Positions 1 to 13,830 of a DNA stretch of 64,000 nucleotides are shown piece after piece; positions within the stretch are counted from its first letter, which is position 1; each line of letters begins with the position of its first letter. The stretch is taken from assembly GCA_963669155.1 (NCBI GenBank), contig OZ022588.1:7841335-7905334 (forward strand), given 5' to 3'. Below the pieces are notes generated by a model that searched no databases, was not told the origin of the DNA, and saw only the letters and a program-made list of their open reading frames with translations. The DNA comes from Arbacia lixula (Eukaryota; Echinodermata; Echinoidea; Arbacioida; Arbaciidae). The position numbers and the translations under genes were made by a program.

Positions 1-870
1 ATTGAGTTGCTGGAATTCAAAACTTGTTTACACCAAGTTACCCGACTACGATTTCATAATCTATTTATGAATCGCACTTGCCAATTTATGATCACTCAGG
101 GTGCTATAAATATGTTGAATATTCATATGACTCCATGACCTATGTTAAAAATTTAACTGATGTAGCAAAACATCACTCAATTAATGTGTGTACATGAATG
201 TGGGTAATATGGCTGTGCATATTTCATATGTAGGTTTTATGTAATTGAGTGAATATCTCCTTTTATTATTGCAAGACATCCCCTTCTTCCCACGTCTTTC
301 TTCTTTCCTTGGAGTATTTTGCCTCCACACAAAGCATGACTTGAAAGATATCTTCATGCGACGTATATGTATTGTGATTCTCACAGCCTTCTATGGTTCA
401 AGTCCTTGGGGAAAGAAAACTTCTTCTGATTCACGCATGCATTATTTACAACCTCCATCTTGAGCCTGTAAATCTTGACTGCTTATTGTAGAAGTATCTG
501 GGGGGTTTGTTATTTGTCTTGGACGGGGGAATGAAAAATGTATGAATCAAATTATGTTTCTGTTATTATGAATCAGCATTATGCTTTGAAGAAAGTTTGG
601 TATTTCCTTTAGGGATCTCTGTGTGCCTGTGTTATGTATGAAATATTTCCCTGTGGCAAAATTACAATTTTTCTTATATATCCCCTGCCTGAAACACTTT
701 CTCTAAACAATCTTTCTTACTTCTTGAAGTAGGAAGGCTGTGATTCTGCTCCTTCAAATAGTTGCAAGTACATATGCCTATTTCGTTACTTACGCTGCTT
801 ATGTGATGTGTGAAAAATCCCTCGGCAAAGAGCTCCATGTGGTCTTAAAAAGGAATAGATCTGTTTTTAT
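1..870. other. Left end of window, presumed KCNT intron, no gene seen
   Basis: AT-rich sequence with no exon-like segment. I searched it for an S1/N-terminal KCNT exon and found none. Confidence 0.5.
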
Positions 871-874
871 TTGA

Positions 875-1245
875 CTGAATGAGTGAGTGAGGGATATAAT
901 TCATGGATGCATGAATAAATAATCATGGGCATATATATAAATGAATGGATGAATGATCTTATATATGAATGAATGAATTAATAAATTAATAGATGAATAA
1001 ATAAATGAAAGGTTGGATCAATGGATGAATGAATGAGTGGATGGGAGAGAAAAAAGTTCAGAGATGAATGAATAAATTAATGAATTGATAAATAAATAAA
1101 ATGAGGGATTGAGTGGATGGATGAATAAACGAGTGAGTGGGTGAGACAATAATTTCAGGAGATGAATGAATAAATGAAGGGATGAATAATAGGATGAAGG
1201 ATTGAGTGGTTGGATAAGAGGATAAGTTCTGAGATGAAGGTCTCA
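875..1245. repeat. Degenerate GAAT/AAAT tetranucleotide array
   Basis: tgaatgaatgaataaat-type words fill the stretch. A ~90-95-bp higher-order period is visible: segments near 1035, 1133 and 1205 each read gagtgg-tg, then an aa/ttc-rich spacer, then gagatgaatg or gagatgaagg. Confidence 0.75.
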
Positions 1246-1273
1246 ATGACTGGAAGATTGATCATATTAAATG

Positions 1274-2032
1274 AACACAACAAAAAAAGTAAGTCCCCCC
1301 TAAGGAAAAAAGCCTAACTTTTTATAGAAGAGGTTTTGGGCAAAATAATTTGGCAGGATTGTTTCTTAACTTATTGACTAACTTGATAAGTGAAAATCAT
1401 ATTAATCAAATTAGTCATGTATGAGTGGGCAAATTTTAAAGGAAAAAATGTAACTTTTCCAAAGTCACAAGGGTAATTTTGGGATTCTGTCCTATGAATT
1501 TTTAATGAATTACATTTCTGGTGCATAATTTATGTCTTTTCATTGTGTATCATTCATCTCTCGATGCACTAAAACCTATTTCGACACTTAACCCATTGTT
1601 CTGGTTGATTGAGCACAGTTTAAAAAATATTCAGCCCTCTTGAGTTTGAAACTTTTAAAAACCCTTTTTTGTGAAAAAATAAGACTCTGGATATTTAGTC
1701 AAAGATGGAACATGATGTGTTATGTGAACATAAGAGGTCATTTTTATGTCATAGTTGAGTGAATACACTTCAAAAATTGCACAAGAAATGCCAATATGTA
1801 CTGTTAAAACAGCATAAACAATTACCCTTGAGACTTTTGAAAAAAGTGATGATTTTGCATTTAATGTGTGCTCACTCACGCATGACTGGGTGGATTAATG
1901 TGATTTTCACACGGAAGTTAGTCAGTAAGTGAAGGTACAATCCTGCCACGTTATGTTGCTCAAAACTTTTGTGGTAAAAAGTTATGTTACTTTGCGTAGG
2001 GGGGGGGGAGACTTACTTTTTTTTATTGTGCT
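1274..2032. mobile_element. Long fold-back element with ~300-bp inverted arms
   Basis: The left end cacaacaaaaaaagtaagtc is matched by the inverse of the right end (gacttactttttttt, attgtg). Matching continues inward through ggcaggattgt, gactaactt, gtgaaaatca and caagggtaatt. The arms are diverged and the loop is near 1600-1680. No ORF; a non-autonomous, foldback-type DNA element is likely. Confidence 0.75.
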
Positions 2033-2436
2033 TAGATAATGTATGAATCCATCTTTCCAGTCATAAAGATGAAGGCACAACAGTAGTTTAACTTGATATG
2101 TGTTCTAAACCTGATCTACCATGATGAGACACCAAATAAATCAACATAAACACATTATAATTGGTTCATTATTATTAGTTTGTCCTCAAAATCACTCTGG
2201 TAAGTTTGTCTACATTATCATTAAAGCTAATAATTGAAATCATCCACTGGTGGGATTCGGTGATGATTTTGTGACAGCACCAGATGATTTCTTTTTGCGC
2301 CCCATAAAGTCAATCTATGTTTGGTATGCGTGTAAGTTAAACCATTGCTGTAAATATAGTCCATAGTGTATTTGTGTTTGCTAATAAAACTAATAAGAGG
2401 CATAATTTTCCATCTTTGTCCTCCTCCAATCTGCAG

Positions 2437-2545
2437 GGCTGCGGTGCTGTGGGTCAAGAGAGCCTATTGGTTGTGGGCTCTACAGGTTGCCATAGCAATC
2501 ATCAGCCTTGCCCAACACATTCTTCTCATGTACCTACAATACAAG
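2437..2545 (+). CDS. KCNT1: KCNT exon 1 of the visible set: S2 segment
   Basis: Enters with the last base of a codon after ctgcag and ends on a full codon before gtcagt. It encodes residues 1-36 of the visible chain. The hydrophobic run [12 protein letters not shown] followed by LLMYLQYK matches the S2 segment of vertebrate KCNT (LWAIQVIVAIIS, YLSYK). The partner donor lies before position 1 or in sequence I could not recognise; no S1 exon is visible in 1-2436. Confidence 0.9.
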
Positions 2546-5500
2546 GTCAGTACAAGGTCATCGTCACACACCATCAGAGGGTGCGGTTATCTTTTCTAGC
2601 CTATAAAATCAGCATTTCAAAACCTGATATTCTAGCTAAAGAAAGTTGATAAATGCACCATCTATCAATGGGTACATTCATACATTGTCTTAAGCTAAAA
2701 TCAACGCTTTTAAATGTGTATCTATACACATTTATTCATAGATCATAGATATTAATAGATCGGTCTACTAACATATTCAAGTATACGCATTTCACAAAAA
2801 AGACTAGAGTGATAACCGCAAAGTTTACCAAAGGTCTGGCCAATATCTTCCTGAATAAACAGCAGGAGTTGTGTAAGCAATGCAGGTGAGGAACTGATTT
2901 GCTCAGGTGTTGGCACAATGTTAGTAACCCGATCTATTAAGACATTAGTAAACTGATCTTTTTGCAAATACAATTTATTAACAGCGATTGATCAGAACTA
3001 AATACAGCATGTACATTGCATAAGCTTTGCCAACACATTGCATCTACTGTGTCTGTCAAGTTCTTTTTGTGTGTTTGTCAGAATGTAAGGAAAGCATTTG
3101 TGTGCTACCTCATAGCCTAGGTTCAAGGCTGTTGAGTCTGTTTCTCTCTGGTGCTCTGCTGAAATCACACCTTAGCCTGGATGCATAGACTATTTGTGCG
3201 TCCCACTGTGGTCTCACTCTAGCCTGCGTTCAAGGCTTTGGGGCATTTCTTATCCTAAGTATATATTCAATAAAGAAATCTGTTTGCAGTATAGACAAAT
3301 GATTGGTAATTTCTTTCCCCAGACTGAGAAAAGAAGAGAAAACAGACTGCATGTACAGCGTGGAACACAAGCTATCTAATCTATTTGAGTGCCACAACTC
3401 TCTGTTGTGAGTTCTATGAAGCATAGGGCTAGCTATTGTATGAGATCATCATAAGAAATGGTCATTTGTTGGTCGAACATGCATGCAGCGAGAGATGTTG
3501 CATGATTGCTGCGATTGCAATCTGCTACAAAACGGTAGCTATAAGCACTGTCTTGGGAACATTTCATCTTGCGTGCCTCCAACCAGGTGCTAGCCTAGCA
3601 TCCAGGCTGTTGGGCAATTTTTTAACCAAACTATTCAATCAAGGGGTCTGGCTGCAGTAGACTAATCACTCTAAATTTCTTCTTCAAATCTGGACGGACT
3701 AAGAAAAAAAAGAGAATGAGAAAGTGACTAGTCTTACAGTACGAGGCTCTGTTTTTCAGTTTAAATTAGAAATGTCTAATTAGAATTAGAAACAGCCTTG
3801 AAGCAAGGCTAGGTGATGGGGCTGTTACAATTTGAAATGACCCAGAGGTATTTTGATTTATCACCTGACACAAACAGAGGCTTAGCTTTGCCGGCTAATG
3901 CTACATGGCCTTACACTTGCAGGTTAAGATAGTTTCACATGCAGCGCATAGCCCCATGCACATTATGCATGCCAAGGCGTGCAGTTTTCGGCGTGCAGCC
4001 CTCGGTCAACACAACCTATCGTGACGCAAATATAGGTTACACCCTGTCATGCTATGTGACAAGGGTAAGTTATGAATAGTTTATGAAATGGTGGGGACAT
4101 GTAGAAACGATGCGCAGTTTCCGCGCAATCGAGTTGTACTCATCACCTAGCTGAAATTTGAGCCAATATATGCACTGCAATGCACTGCCATGTGAGGATT
4201 ATGGCGCTTCATAGTTGCGCATAGGTTGCATATAGAGCCAGCAAGAATGTTATAATGACAAATTGTTCACCATGTTGAAGATGCCTTCACGCGTTTTTTC
4301 ATCTTCCGGCACCCCACAGGCTCTCCCACTAGTACTTCTCTCATTGGTGCATCATGGCATGCCAGCTCGTGTGCCAGGGTCTTAAAGGGATATTTCACCC
4401 TGGAGATAAATTGGTTTCAATAAAAGTGAAAAACAAAAAAGGAACATATCAGTGAAGGTTTGACGAAAATCTGTAAAAGAAAAAGAAAGTTATGATCTTT
4501 TGAAATTTCAATTTTGTGACGTCTGTGGTAATGAACAGACCAAAATAGGTGGCCATCTTTCAAGCAACTCTGTCGACAAACGTGACTTTGAGAACTTTTT
4601 GTGGAATGTATAGCCGCTGTTGTACTTTCAAAAGAATTTCTGGCTACCGGTATTCTAAGCAAGATCAGCGGCCACCATTGACAGCATTATAAATGCCTGA
4701 TCGTTTTTTTCTGACATATATAGCTGTATCATTTAAAAAGAGATGGATCATAGAATGTCAGAGTGCCAGTAATACGCTATCAAAAGAGCTCAGAATCATT
4801 TAAGCAAGATCCCTCAAGCCATCATTGACTGTGTGATGAATGTGTTATCCATTTCTTATGAATTTTTAAGCTTTATCATTAAGAAAAAGATGAATAAAGA
4901 ATGCATGACTCCTGGTGATAAACTTTTTCAAGGATTTCTGTCTTGTTTAAGCAGGATCGCTCAGACCATTATTTAAAGTGTCATTAATTCTTTGTTGCAG
5001 CAGTAGTGCAGCTTCATAAATTACAAAGAGACTCTTATTGCTTTATTTCCCATGTATGATATAACCCCCAAAAGTCTCGGCCAGGTAGAAAGTTTGATTT
5101 ATGATATAGGAAGTAGACATCAAATTGAAACAATTCTACCATTGGTTAATTAAATATGTGAGTGACTACTTTATCATTAGTTCTGTATTGCTTGAAATAA
5201 TTTGAAAAATATGAACAAATATGAAAAGTATGATGAAAGAAGTACGAAAAATTGTGCATATATAACAAAATTGTATATTGTGTGATCGAGCTTTGTGCAG
5301 AAGAAAAGACAATTAGTGCATGGAGAGACGGAATGCAAGGTTAATGATCTTTCAAAAGTATTGGTAATCAGACTGTTACAATCTTCCCGAAAGGCTTTAT
5401 AAATAATGCCTGTCCATTTTATCTTGCAAATGACCACTGATGGATCGAGAGACAAGAAATAATGGAATACTAAATGACTCTATGGGCTGTGTGATGGATT

Positions 5501-8500
5501 ATGTGAGAGTGTTTGACTGCATGGGGCCTGCTTATTGGTCGGAACTTGTCATGTGACTCATGCCTATCTGCACATCTAGTGGGGATGAGGTTACATCGGG
5601 ATTAAAGTGCGGATAGAGGATCCTTCAGGAGGATGGGGCTCTGTCGTCCCAGGATTTTCATAATCCTGTGCTGCTCTCCTGAATCCCCAAACATATTCAT
5701 ATCATATCAAACATAAAACATATGTTATTTATATTGCTAACATAAAATAAAACCTATCAATATTCATGTCATATGGGATTCGTAACATATTCACATGAAT
5801 GTAGTATATAACATAACATATTAATATTAAAATAATGTATGATATGTCCATATCCATATTTATATGATATAAATTATGATATATCATTAGTTTTCTTTCA
5901 AATGTAAGCAAATCTTTTATTTTCTTCATATTTTCTCCCTTTCTTGTGTGTCTGACAGGGAAGCATTCTTCAGCAGATTCTCAACATGTACTTCTTTCTT
6001 GAAATCATCAATAGTGTGCCATTTGTTGTTACAGTAAGTATCAACCTTTACAGCCAACTTGATTACTCCATGGAAACCACTGTACATCATTTGGATTGTT
6101 CTTGTATACAATGCATAACAAAGACAGACAGTTATACCTGTGCACTTTGGAGTTATGGGAATTTGCACGATATAAAGGCTATAGCAATTCATATTCCTTG
6201 ATACAAATTTCCTTATATGTCTTCTTTATATGATAATACTTTTTTAGATGTTTGTTTCCCTGATTTTCCAGCTGTAATCAAAGTCAATGTTACATCAAGA
6301 TATAATTCCCTTTACACTAATTTCACACTTAGTACCCAGCTCCAGTTATTAGATATTAAAAAGGGGTCAATGTCACCAGACGACAGATTTACCATTTGAC
6401 TTAGAAAACACACACTGCATACTGCTACATCAGATGTGTTATCATCAGTAAAATGTCGGTAGAAGTGTATCCAAAGCTGTGGAAGAAGATGGGCCTACCG
6501 ATTTGGGAAAATAAAATTGTATGTGATCTGATTAACACATCGAGTACCAAGAACTCTTAATGAACATGAATAGTGGGTTCTTCAAATTACTGAAAGCTTT
6601 CACCAGAAACTGTTTAAATGACATTATTTGTGTCATAAGAGATTAACAGGAATAAAGATCTTATGTCAATTATGCATCAAAATAATGTTATGTAAATGAT
6701 GACCATGATTTCCTTCTCTGTCTCTCTGTCTCTGTCTGTCTGTCTGTCTCTCTCTCCCTCTCAAGCTATCTCATCCTCTCCCTTTCTATCACTTTCTATC
6801 TCTTAATTTGCCTTGCTTAATTTATATTTTTGTCATTTTGTTTCTTACTTTTATTTACAGATATTCTGGGAGCCCTTGAGGAATCTTTTCATCCCTATTT
6901 TCTTAAATTGCTGGTTGGCGAAAAATCTCCTGCAAAACCTTTTTGTAAGTATGCTCAAAGTAATTTTTAGCATCATATTTTTCCAAGAAGATTATCATTT
7001 ACTATATATTTTGCATCCATCTCCCAATATAAAGAGCAGCTTTTCCTGAGGTTATTGTTGGAATGCAAAATATTATCTCACATAATATAATTGCTCCACC
7101 ATTTAGAATGCAGCCAAACATCACATAGGTAATGAGGAGGTTTCATGACATGGAATGAGTGCTAATTTCAGTACTAGATATCGTGGATGCAATGGCATTG
7201 CAACTGATATTGTTGTAAGCTAGCACTGGTAATCCAAATAATGTTGATAGAGGCGCTGCACTTGTCAGCTCATTTATTACTAACTCCCCCCCCCCCCCCC
7301 CCCGCATGTTTGCTAGACATTTTCCCATGAGACACTTTGAATTGTATCCAACAAGGTTGCATTTAATCAGTGAAATGAGTAGCAATTATCATCATCTCTT
7401 TTCATATCCTCTTTTCATGTCTGTTAGGAATGAGATAGAAATTACCTAGCTCTTTTGTCTCATGAATAAGCATTTCTTTGGAGTAATGATATAAAAATGT
7501 ATAAGCGCATTCATTTCAAAGTATTCTATAGTCTTTGTTTCAAGGACAGAGTGATTAATCTCACATGCGGTTGTTCAAGATATGAATTCTTGTTGCTAGA
7601 CGAACCTGTCTTTATTTGTGTTCTGTACAAAGAGAGCACAGAATTTTCATTTCCAACAACTCAGGATTTTATGTCATGGTAATAATCTCTTTCTTTTTCT
7701 TCTGTATTTCCACTCCATAGGGAGTTATATTATATGTTAGAAAGTATACTGTCCATTAAATAGGAATGATATGTATTGAAGGAATGTCAACAATATAGAA
7801 ACATGAACTGTCAAGAAACAGAACAAGATGGGTTATTTGATGAATACATTTTTTGAATGATATTATTTCTTTTTAGATATTTATCGCTCTAAGATTGCGG
7901 CTAAAATATGATTTTCAGCTGATCAATCAATCTTCTCAGTGCGTAAGTATAATGTCAGGACAAACAAATTATCAATTCAATACATATGACCTTGCAAAAC
8001 ACAATACTTTAAACATTGATATAATACAGAAGTTTCATCCTCTTTCAATTTATGTAAAAGCTTACTATAATACCTTACAGTTAAGTTACTCCCCTTTTTC
8101 CTGTTGTTGCCATTACCTCCAGAATGATCTTAAAATAGTCGATATGACATTTTATGGCATTTTTGTTCATGATTTTGTTTTCTTCTTTCAGAATGATCTC
8201 CATAGAGTGATGATGCGGTCTCATTCAGCCCTCTCACAGCAACTCATGATCCTGTTTTCATTTATTCTCTGCCTCATATTCACCAGGTAATCTGTCCCAT
8301 CCCTCCTCTTCCTCTTATACATCTGTCTCTATCCATCTAGTCGTAGATGGATACACTGGATGATTGGAATTACTCCCAACATTCTGCCCTAATCTGACAA
8401 AAGGAAGCAACTAACAAAAGAGACTTTTCTTGTAAATGAGCAAAATGTGTCTGTCACTTGCATTGGCATCAGTGCAACACCACATCATGTTACATTGAAT

Positions 8501-11500
8501 ATCTCACAGCAAGATTAATATTTCTTGTCTAGATTTTGGCCGCATGTAGGGAATGCTGGGTACAATCTAAGAATACCAATAACGGCACAGATTTGAGTGA
8601 TTTGTCACTTGCTTCCTTCTGTCAGAGTAGGGCAGCATTCCCTTCAGCCTTCATACTACCATGTTTTGATATACCCATTGACTTATTGCTACACAACTGA
8701 TTGCCTATGGGATTCGAGAGGGTAACTACTGACAGTCCCATGTCAATTATAACACAATTTACTGCCTATGGGACCCACTCATAGTCCTGTGCCAATTATA
8801 ACTCCATTGATTGTATATGGGAGTGAAAGAGTAAAATCATAACCCTGTGAATGGTACACAGTGGCATAGTAGCTTGAAATAGTGCTGTGATGACTGGGCT
8901 CATGCAGTCCTTACATATTATCTTCAAGCCTCACATTATACCCATTGACCTAGCTGCTACACAATCTGTATGCCATTGGTAATGAGAGAGTTAACCCTAG
9001 TAGTGACTACTTTGTGCACAGTGCCTGTGGCATGCACCATTTTAACTCTCATGCTACCAAGTTTTGATAGACCTTTCAGCCTGCTCTACACAAGCTGAGA
9101 TAGTTAACGCTGTGACTGATGTGTCAATTATAACACAATTTATTGCATATGGGATTGAGAGAGTTAATCTAGCAGCTATGTGCACGGTATGTGGCCCAGT
9201 AGATTGAAACACTGTTTTGATGGCTTTGTTGGCCCTATATACATGTATATATGACTGCTTCGTGTCACAGTGCTGAGAGAGTTAAACCTAATATTTGCAC
9301 AGTGGCGTAGTAGCTTGAAATTTGATGGCTGGGCTCACTCCTAACAAATATTCCCTTTAAACCTCACACTACCAAGTTTTGATATACCGGTACCCACTGA
9401 CTTGCTGCACAATATGTATGCCAATAGTAATGAGAGAGTTAACCCTGTGACTACTATGTGCCACAGTGCCTGTGGCATCCACCACTTGGAGCGAGGAGAC
9501 ACGAGCATCAACGGGATGAACTTCTTCCACGCCTTCTACTTCACCGTGGTGACCTTCTCCACCGTGGGCTATGGGGACATTGAGGTGCGGATCTGGCCCT
9601 CTCAGCTCTACATCATGGTTATGATCTGCGCTGCCCTCGTCCTACTCCCCCTACAGGTACGTCACGGCAAAAAATAGGCGGAACGAGCGGAGGAATGAAG
9701 GATAGTTTTATCATATCAAATTGTACAACAAATGAACGCATTGGATGATGTACCTCTCCACAATTACACACCGGTCATTATAGGCTTACGTGTATGTTAC
9801 AAGAATGAAATGATTAAAAGAGTGTGATAAAAAAAATTGGTTTGATTTGAGGAGTGTATTTGATATATAATGAACAATTACTGCAAATTTGTTTCTCATC
9901 TCTCTTCCACTAACGAGTGGAGGAATGAAGGATAGTTTTATCATATCAAATTGTACAACAAATGAATGAATTGAATGATGTAGCTCTCCACAATTACACA
10001 CCGGTCAGTATAGGCTTATGTTACAAGAATGAGATAATTGAAAGAGTATGACAAAAAATTGTTTTGATTTGAGGAGTGTATATGATATATCAAGGAACAA
10101 TTACTGCAAATGTAGTAGAAATGAATGAATAGTGATTGTTTGGTCTTAAAAAGGCCTATATGTCATGAAAGCTCTAAGGCATACTGATATTTATTCATGT
10201 ACAAGCTTCTCTTCAGCATTCTATTTCTATTCTATTTAGCCTATTTCTCTCCACTGCTGAAGGAATTAGGCCTCCTCATCATTTTTCCATCTTGATCTAT
10301 CTTGTGCCGTTCGTTTCCACGTCATGCTACCATATTCTCTAATATCGTCAATCCATCTCCTACTTTGTCTGCCTCTTCTTCTGGTGTTAGCTCTGGGGGT
10401 CCAGATGGTTAATTCATATGTCCATCTATCTTTCCTCATCTTTCCTCCTATCATCTTTCCTCTTCAACATAAATGTTGCCAATTTGAATGCACAGATAGG
10501 TGTTGTTGCATGGTCTTAAAAGGCCTATACCATGAATGGACAATGGCCTACTCATGGTGATTCCTTTGTCGTCTACAGCTTGAGAATCTTGCCTACCTGA
10601 TAGTGGAGAGGCAGAAGCAGGGAGGGACGTACAGCAGCCACCGGGCACGCACCGAGAAGCACGTCGTCGTTTGCGCGACCATCCTACAGTACGACCTCAT
10701 CGTCGACTTCCTCAATGAGTTCTACGCACACAACGATCTCCAGGTAAGGCTGTATAGGCTCTCTCCTCCCAAAACTAGAAGTGGATATGATATAATCTTT
10801 GAATCACTGGTACTCATCATAGTAATGAGATTGATTGATCTGTCAGATAAATCAGACAGGGTTCCCAGCCCATCAGGCAAATCAGGGAAAATTGTTTTCT
10901 TTTTTTTTACAGTCACGGAATTTGATAAAAAATGATGCCTCAAATCAGAGAAAACTCAGGGAATTTTTATTGGCCCATAAATTGAAAGTAGTCGGTCGGA
11001 CTCTGTTATATTTTGTTGCATTTTATACTGCAAATTGTTCACTGCAACAACATAGAACACATGTGAAACTGGAAATGAGTTGAAATTATTATCATGGATT
11101 TTGAGACTTCATCAGGGAAAAATCGGGGAATTTTGTTTTTGTAATATGCTCAGAACCTTGTCAGATTAATCACCCATGGCAACCCTATCATGAAAGAAAT
11201 TTTCTTACATTGCACTCATAGTGTTCAAAGAGGAGGAGTATGAATAGGAAATGGGCCTGTCTACAGTAATGGGTACATTTCTGTTACATTTACTGTAACA
11301 TTTGCATAAATCTCTTTAAGTTCCAATTATTTTTTTCTCTTAAATAAACCAGCCAATAATAATAAAATATCAAAGAGATTTATTGATTTGCACTTCATAG
11401 GGTTTTGTACGCTTCAGAAAATTTGCCCTGTACAAATTTGCCATAGCACGTTGGCAACGGGACAGACAAGTTTGTAACACACTTGTCTGTCCCGTTACCA

Positions 11501-13671
11501 GCATGCTATGGCAAATTTGTACAGGCTTAGTTTAGAAATGTATGATGAATTAACATTCAGAGCAGGATTTTAGCTGAAGTTATTTTGGAGGAAATTAATT
11601 CAACACTCTGTCATATTTTGGTGGTGCAAGGTGTTCATCATTTCAAATGATACAGTTATGCCAAAAAAAATTCCCGTTACTGCAGACAGACCCAAATGGG
11701 AATGGGGAAATAAACGGGAGAGAGGGAGAGACCATACACCTGGACATGAAACCTGCATAAAAGTACCCTGTTTATAAAGACCACCTGCTGATGAAGACTA
11801 CATTAAATGCCTCCCTTGAGCGGTCCATATATACAGGTTTTACTGTATTAGAATGTGATGAATACGAAAAATACACAATTTGTCATCAGTGCCAAATGCA
11901 AAACATAATAGTGAAAAGAGTATTTATAAGAATATGGTGATTACAAATTATACCTCTTTGATTATCAGTGCCATAGTCAAGAAGCACAACTTGATAGTAA
12001 AGCAAAGACATGCAGAATATACATCACTGCAAAACCAAACAAATTTATGTAGATTGTCTGGGATTGTAGTATTGATTTTAATCATTACAACTGCATGGTG
12101 AGAAACCAGATTATTGATTTGACAAGGTTCGGCGGAGAGCGGTGGGACTATATCATGGCTTTTCATGGATTCATGCAGGTTTTGCAGACATGTTTTTATC
12201 GATTTTGTGCTCTCTTTTTGCTCATCTCTCTCCCGCAGGATTTTTTTGTGGTGTTGCTGTCTCCGTGTGAGCTGGACAACGCATTGAAGGCCCTCCTCAT
12301 GGTGCCCCTGTGGGCCCAGCGGGTCATCTACATCCAGGGCTCAGCCCTCAAGGATGGAGACCTCATCAGATGCAGGTATGCTACCCCTCATCCCGTTCTG
12401 CCACCAGCAGCTACCCCTCACCCCCATCCCCCCCCCGATCTGCCACCAGCAATTACCCATTTTCCTAGTATATTCATATCTTAGCTGCGTAGTAATGCGT
12501 TATCATATTCACATGCATTTTGTAATTCACTTTCAATGGGTGGAACACACTCTGAATCTATTAGTTGTTGCTACTCGGACAAACCTCGGACAAGCTTTGG
12601 GGTTTCCATTAGAAACGTATTGTCTGAATGATGCGCATACGAAAATGATCTATTACCACCACCTTCAATCAGGGAAAAAAAAATGTGAGGGTTTATTATT
12701 AACAAACGCCTTGTGTTATACACCCTATGAGGAAACAAAATCTGAACAGGGGCTGTCTTGTTGTTCGTTGGGGCGTTTGAGAGACATTGTGGGGGCTGAA
12801 TATCCTTGACCACTCCCCCCCCCCCCCAGTTTGGCCCCCAATACCTCATTACCATAACACCAACCAATATCTGGGGGGTTTTTTGGCATTGCAGAGGCAA
12901 AATTGCCCTGAACCTGTTTATTTTTTCAAGCCTTATTTCATGAAATGAACACCTTGTGCTTTACACCCTGTAAGGGAAATATATCTTGTTGGGCTCTTGT
13001 TATGTTTTGCATTGCAGAGGCTGAATCACCCACCAAATACATTTTTCTACGCCTTCAATGCCCTTTTTTATCGTATCAGTTACCCTCTATGCCTCCTGTA
13101 GTGTTGAGATAGTCTCCTGTCTGCTTTGAGGCCTGTGGAGGTTTCCTTTTATGAACCTCGCTGCTGGCGTGGCAATGAAAAGTCATAGCTAGCGGGAGGA
13201 AAGGAAATGAAGGAAACTCCATCGACGACGACGTACTGTATTCACGCCAACTCCTTCACTTCTAACCATCTCAGTCTGGGGACATCTGAAAAAGGTCTTA
13301 ATGGTGCGATTTAAGTGTGCGGGAGATTATTGCACATTTTGTTGCCATGGTTACTCGCACATATGATAGTTCGGCTGCTTGAAAGTGCTTGGGGGGTACC
13401 ACTTAAAGAAATCATTGCTCATTTTTCTTTTTGTCGCGGGATGTGCTATTTCCTTGTACTAAAGTGGTCTTGAAGCTAACAGTATTTAGGTAGAAATGGT
13501 AGAAGGGATATCTGTTTGCTTGTAGGGGCCATGAAAGTGCAATCTTTTGGAAAGTCTTTTTCACTGGGGGTGTTCTTTAAGAAAAAATCATTTTCATTTA
13601 TGATTGGGGAAGTTATAAAACATGCTTTACCTGTCTCTACAACTCAGAGGTTTCCTCTTCTCTCTCTCTCC

Positions 13672-13722
<51 letters not shown>

Positions 13723-13780
13723 TCCCTCCCTCCTTCTCTATCTCTCTCTCTCTCTCTCTCCCTCCCTCCTTCTCTCTCTC

Positions 13781-13830
<50 letters not shown>

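Noticed and set aside
7943-8191. Open reading through intron 3 into exon 4 (131 codons)
   Set aside because: The family aligns directly from exon 3 to exon 4 and consensus splice sites border the stretch; retention is possible but not supported.
8640-9466. CRISPR-like regular repeats
   Set aside because: Eukaryotic context; units are ~440 bp and degenerate, not short direct repeats with unique spacers.
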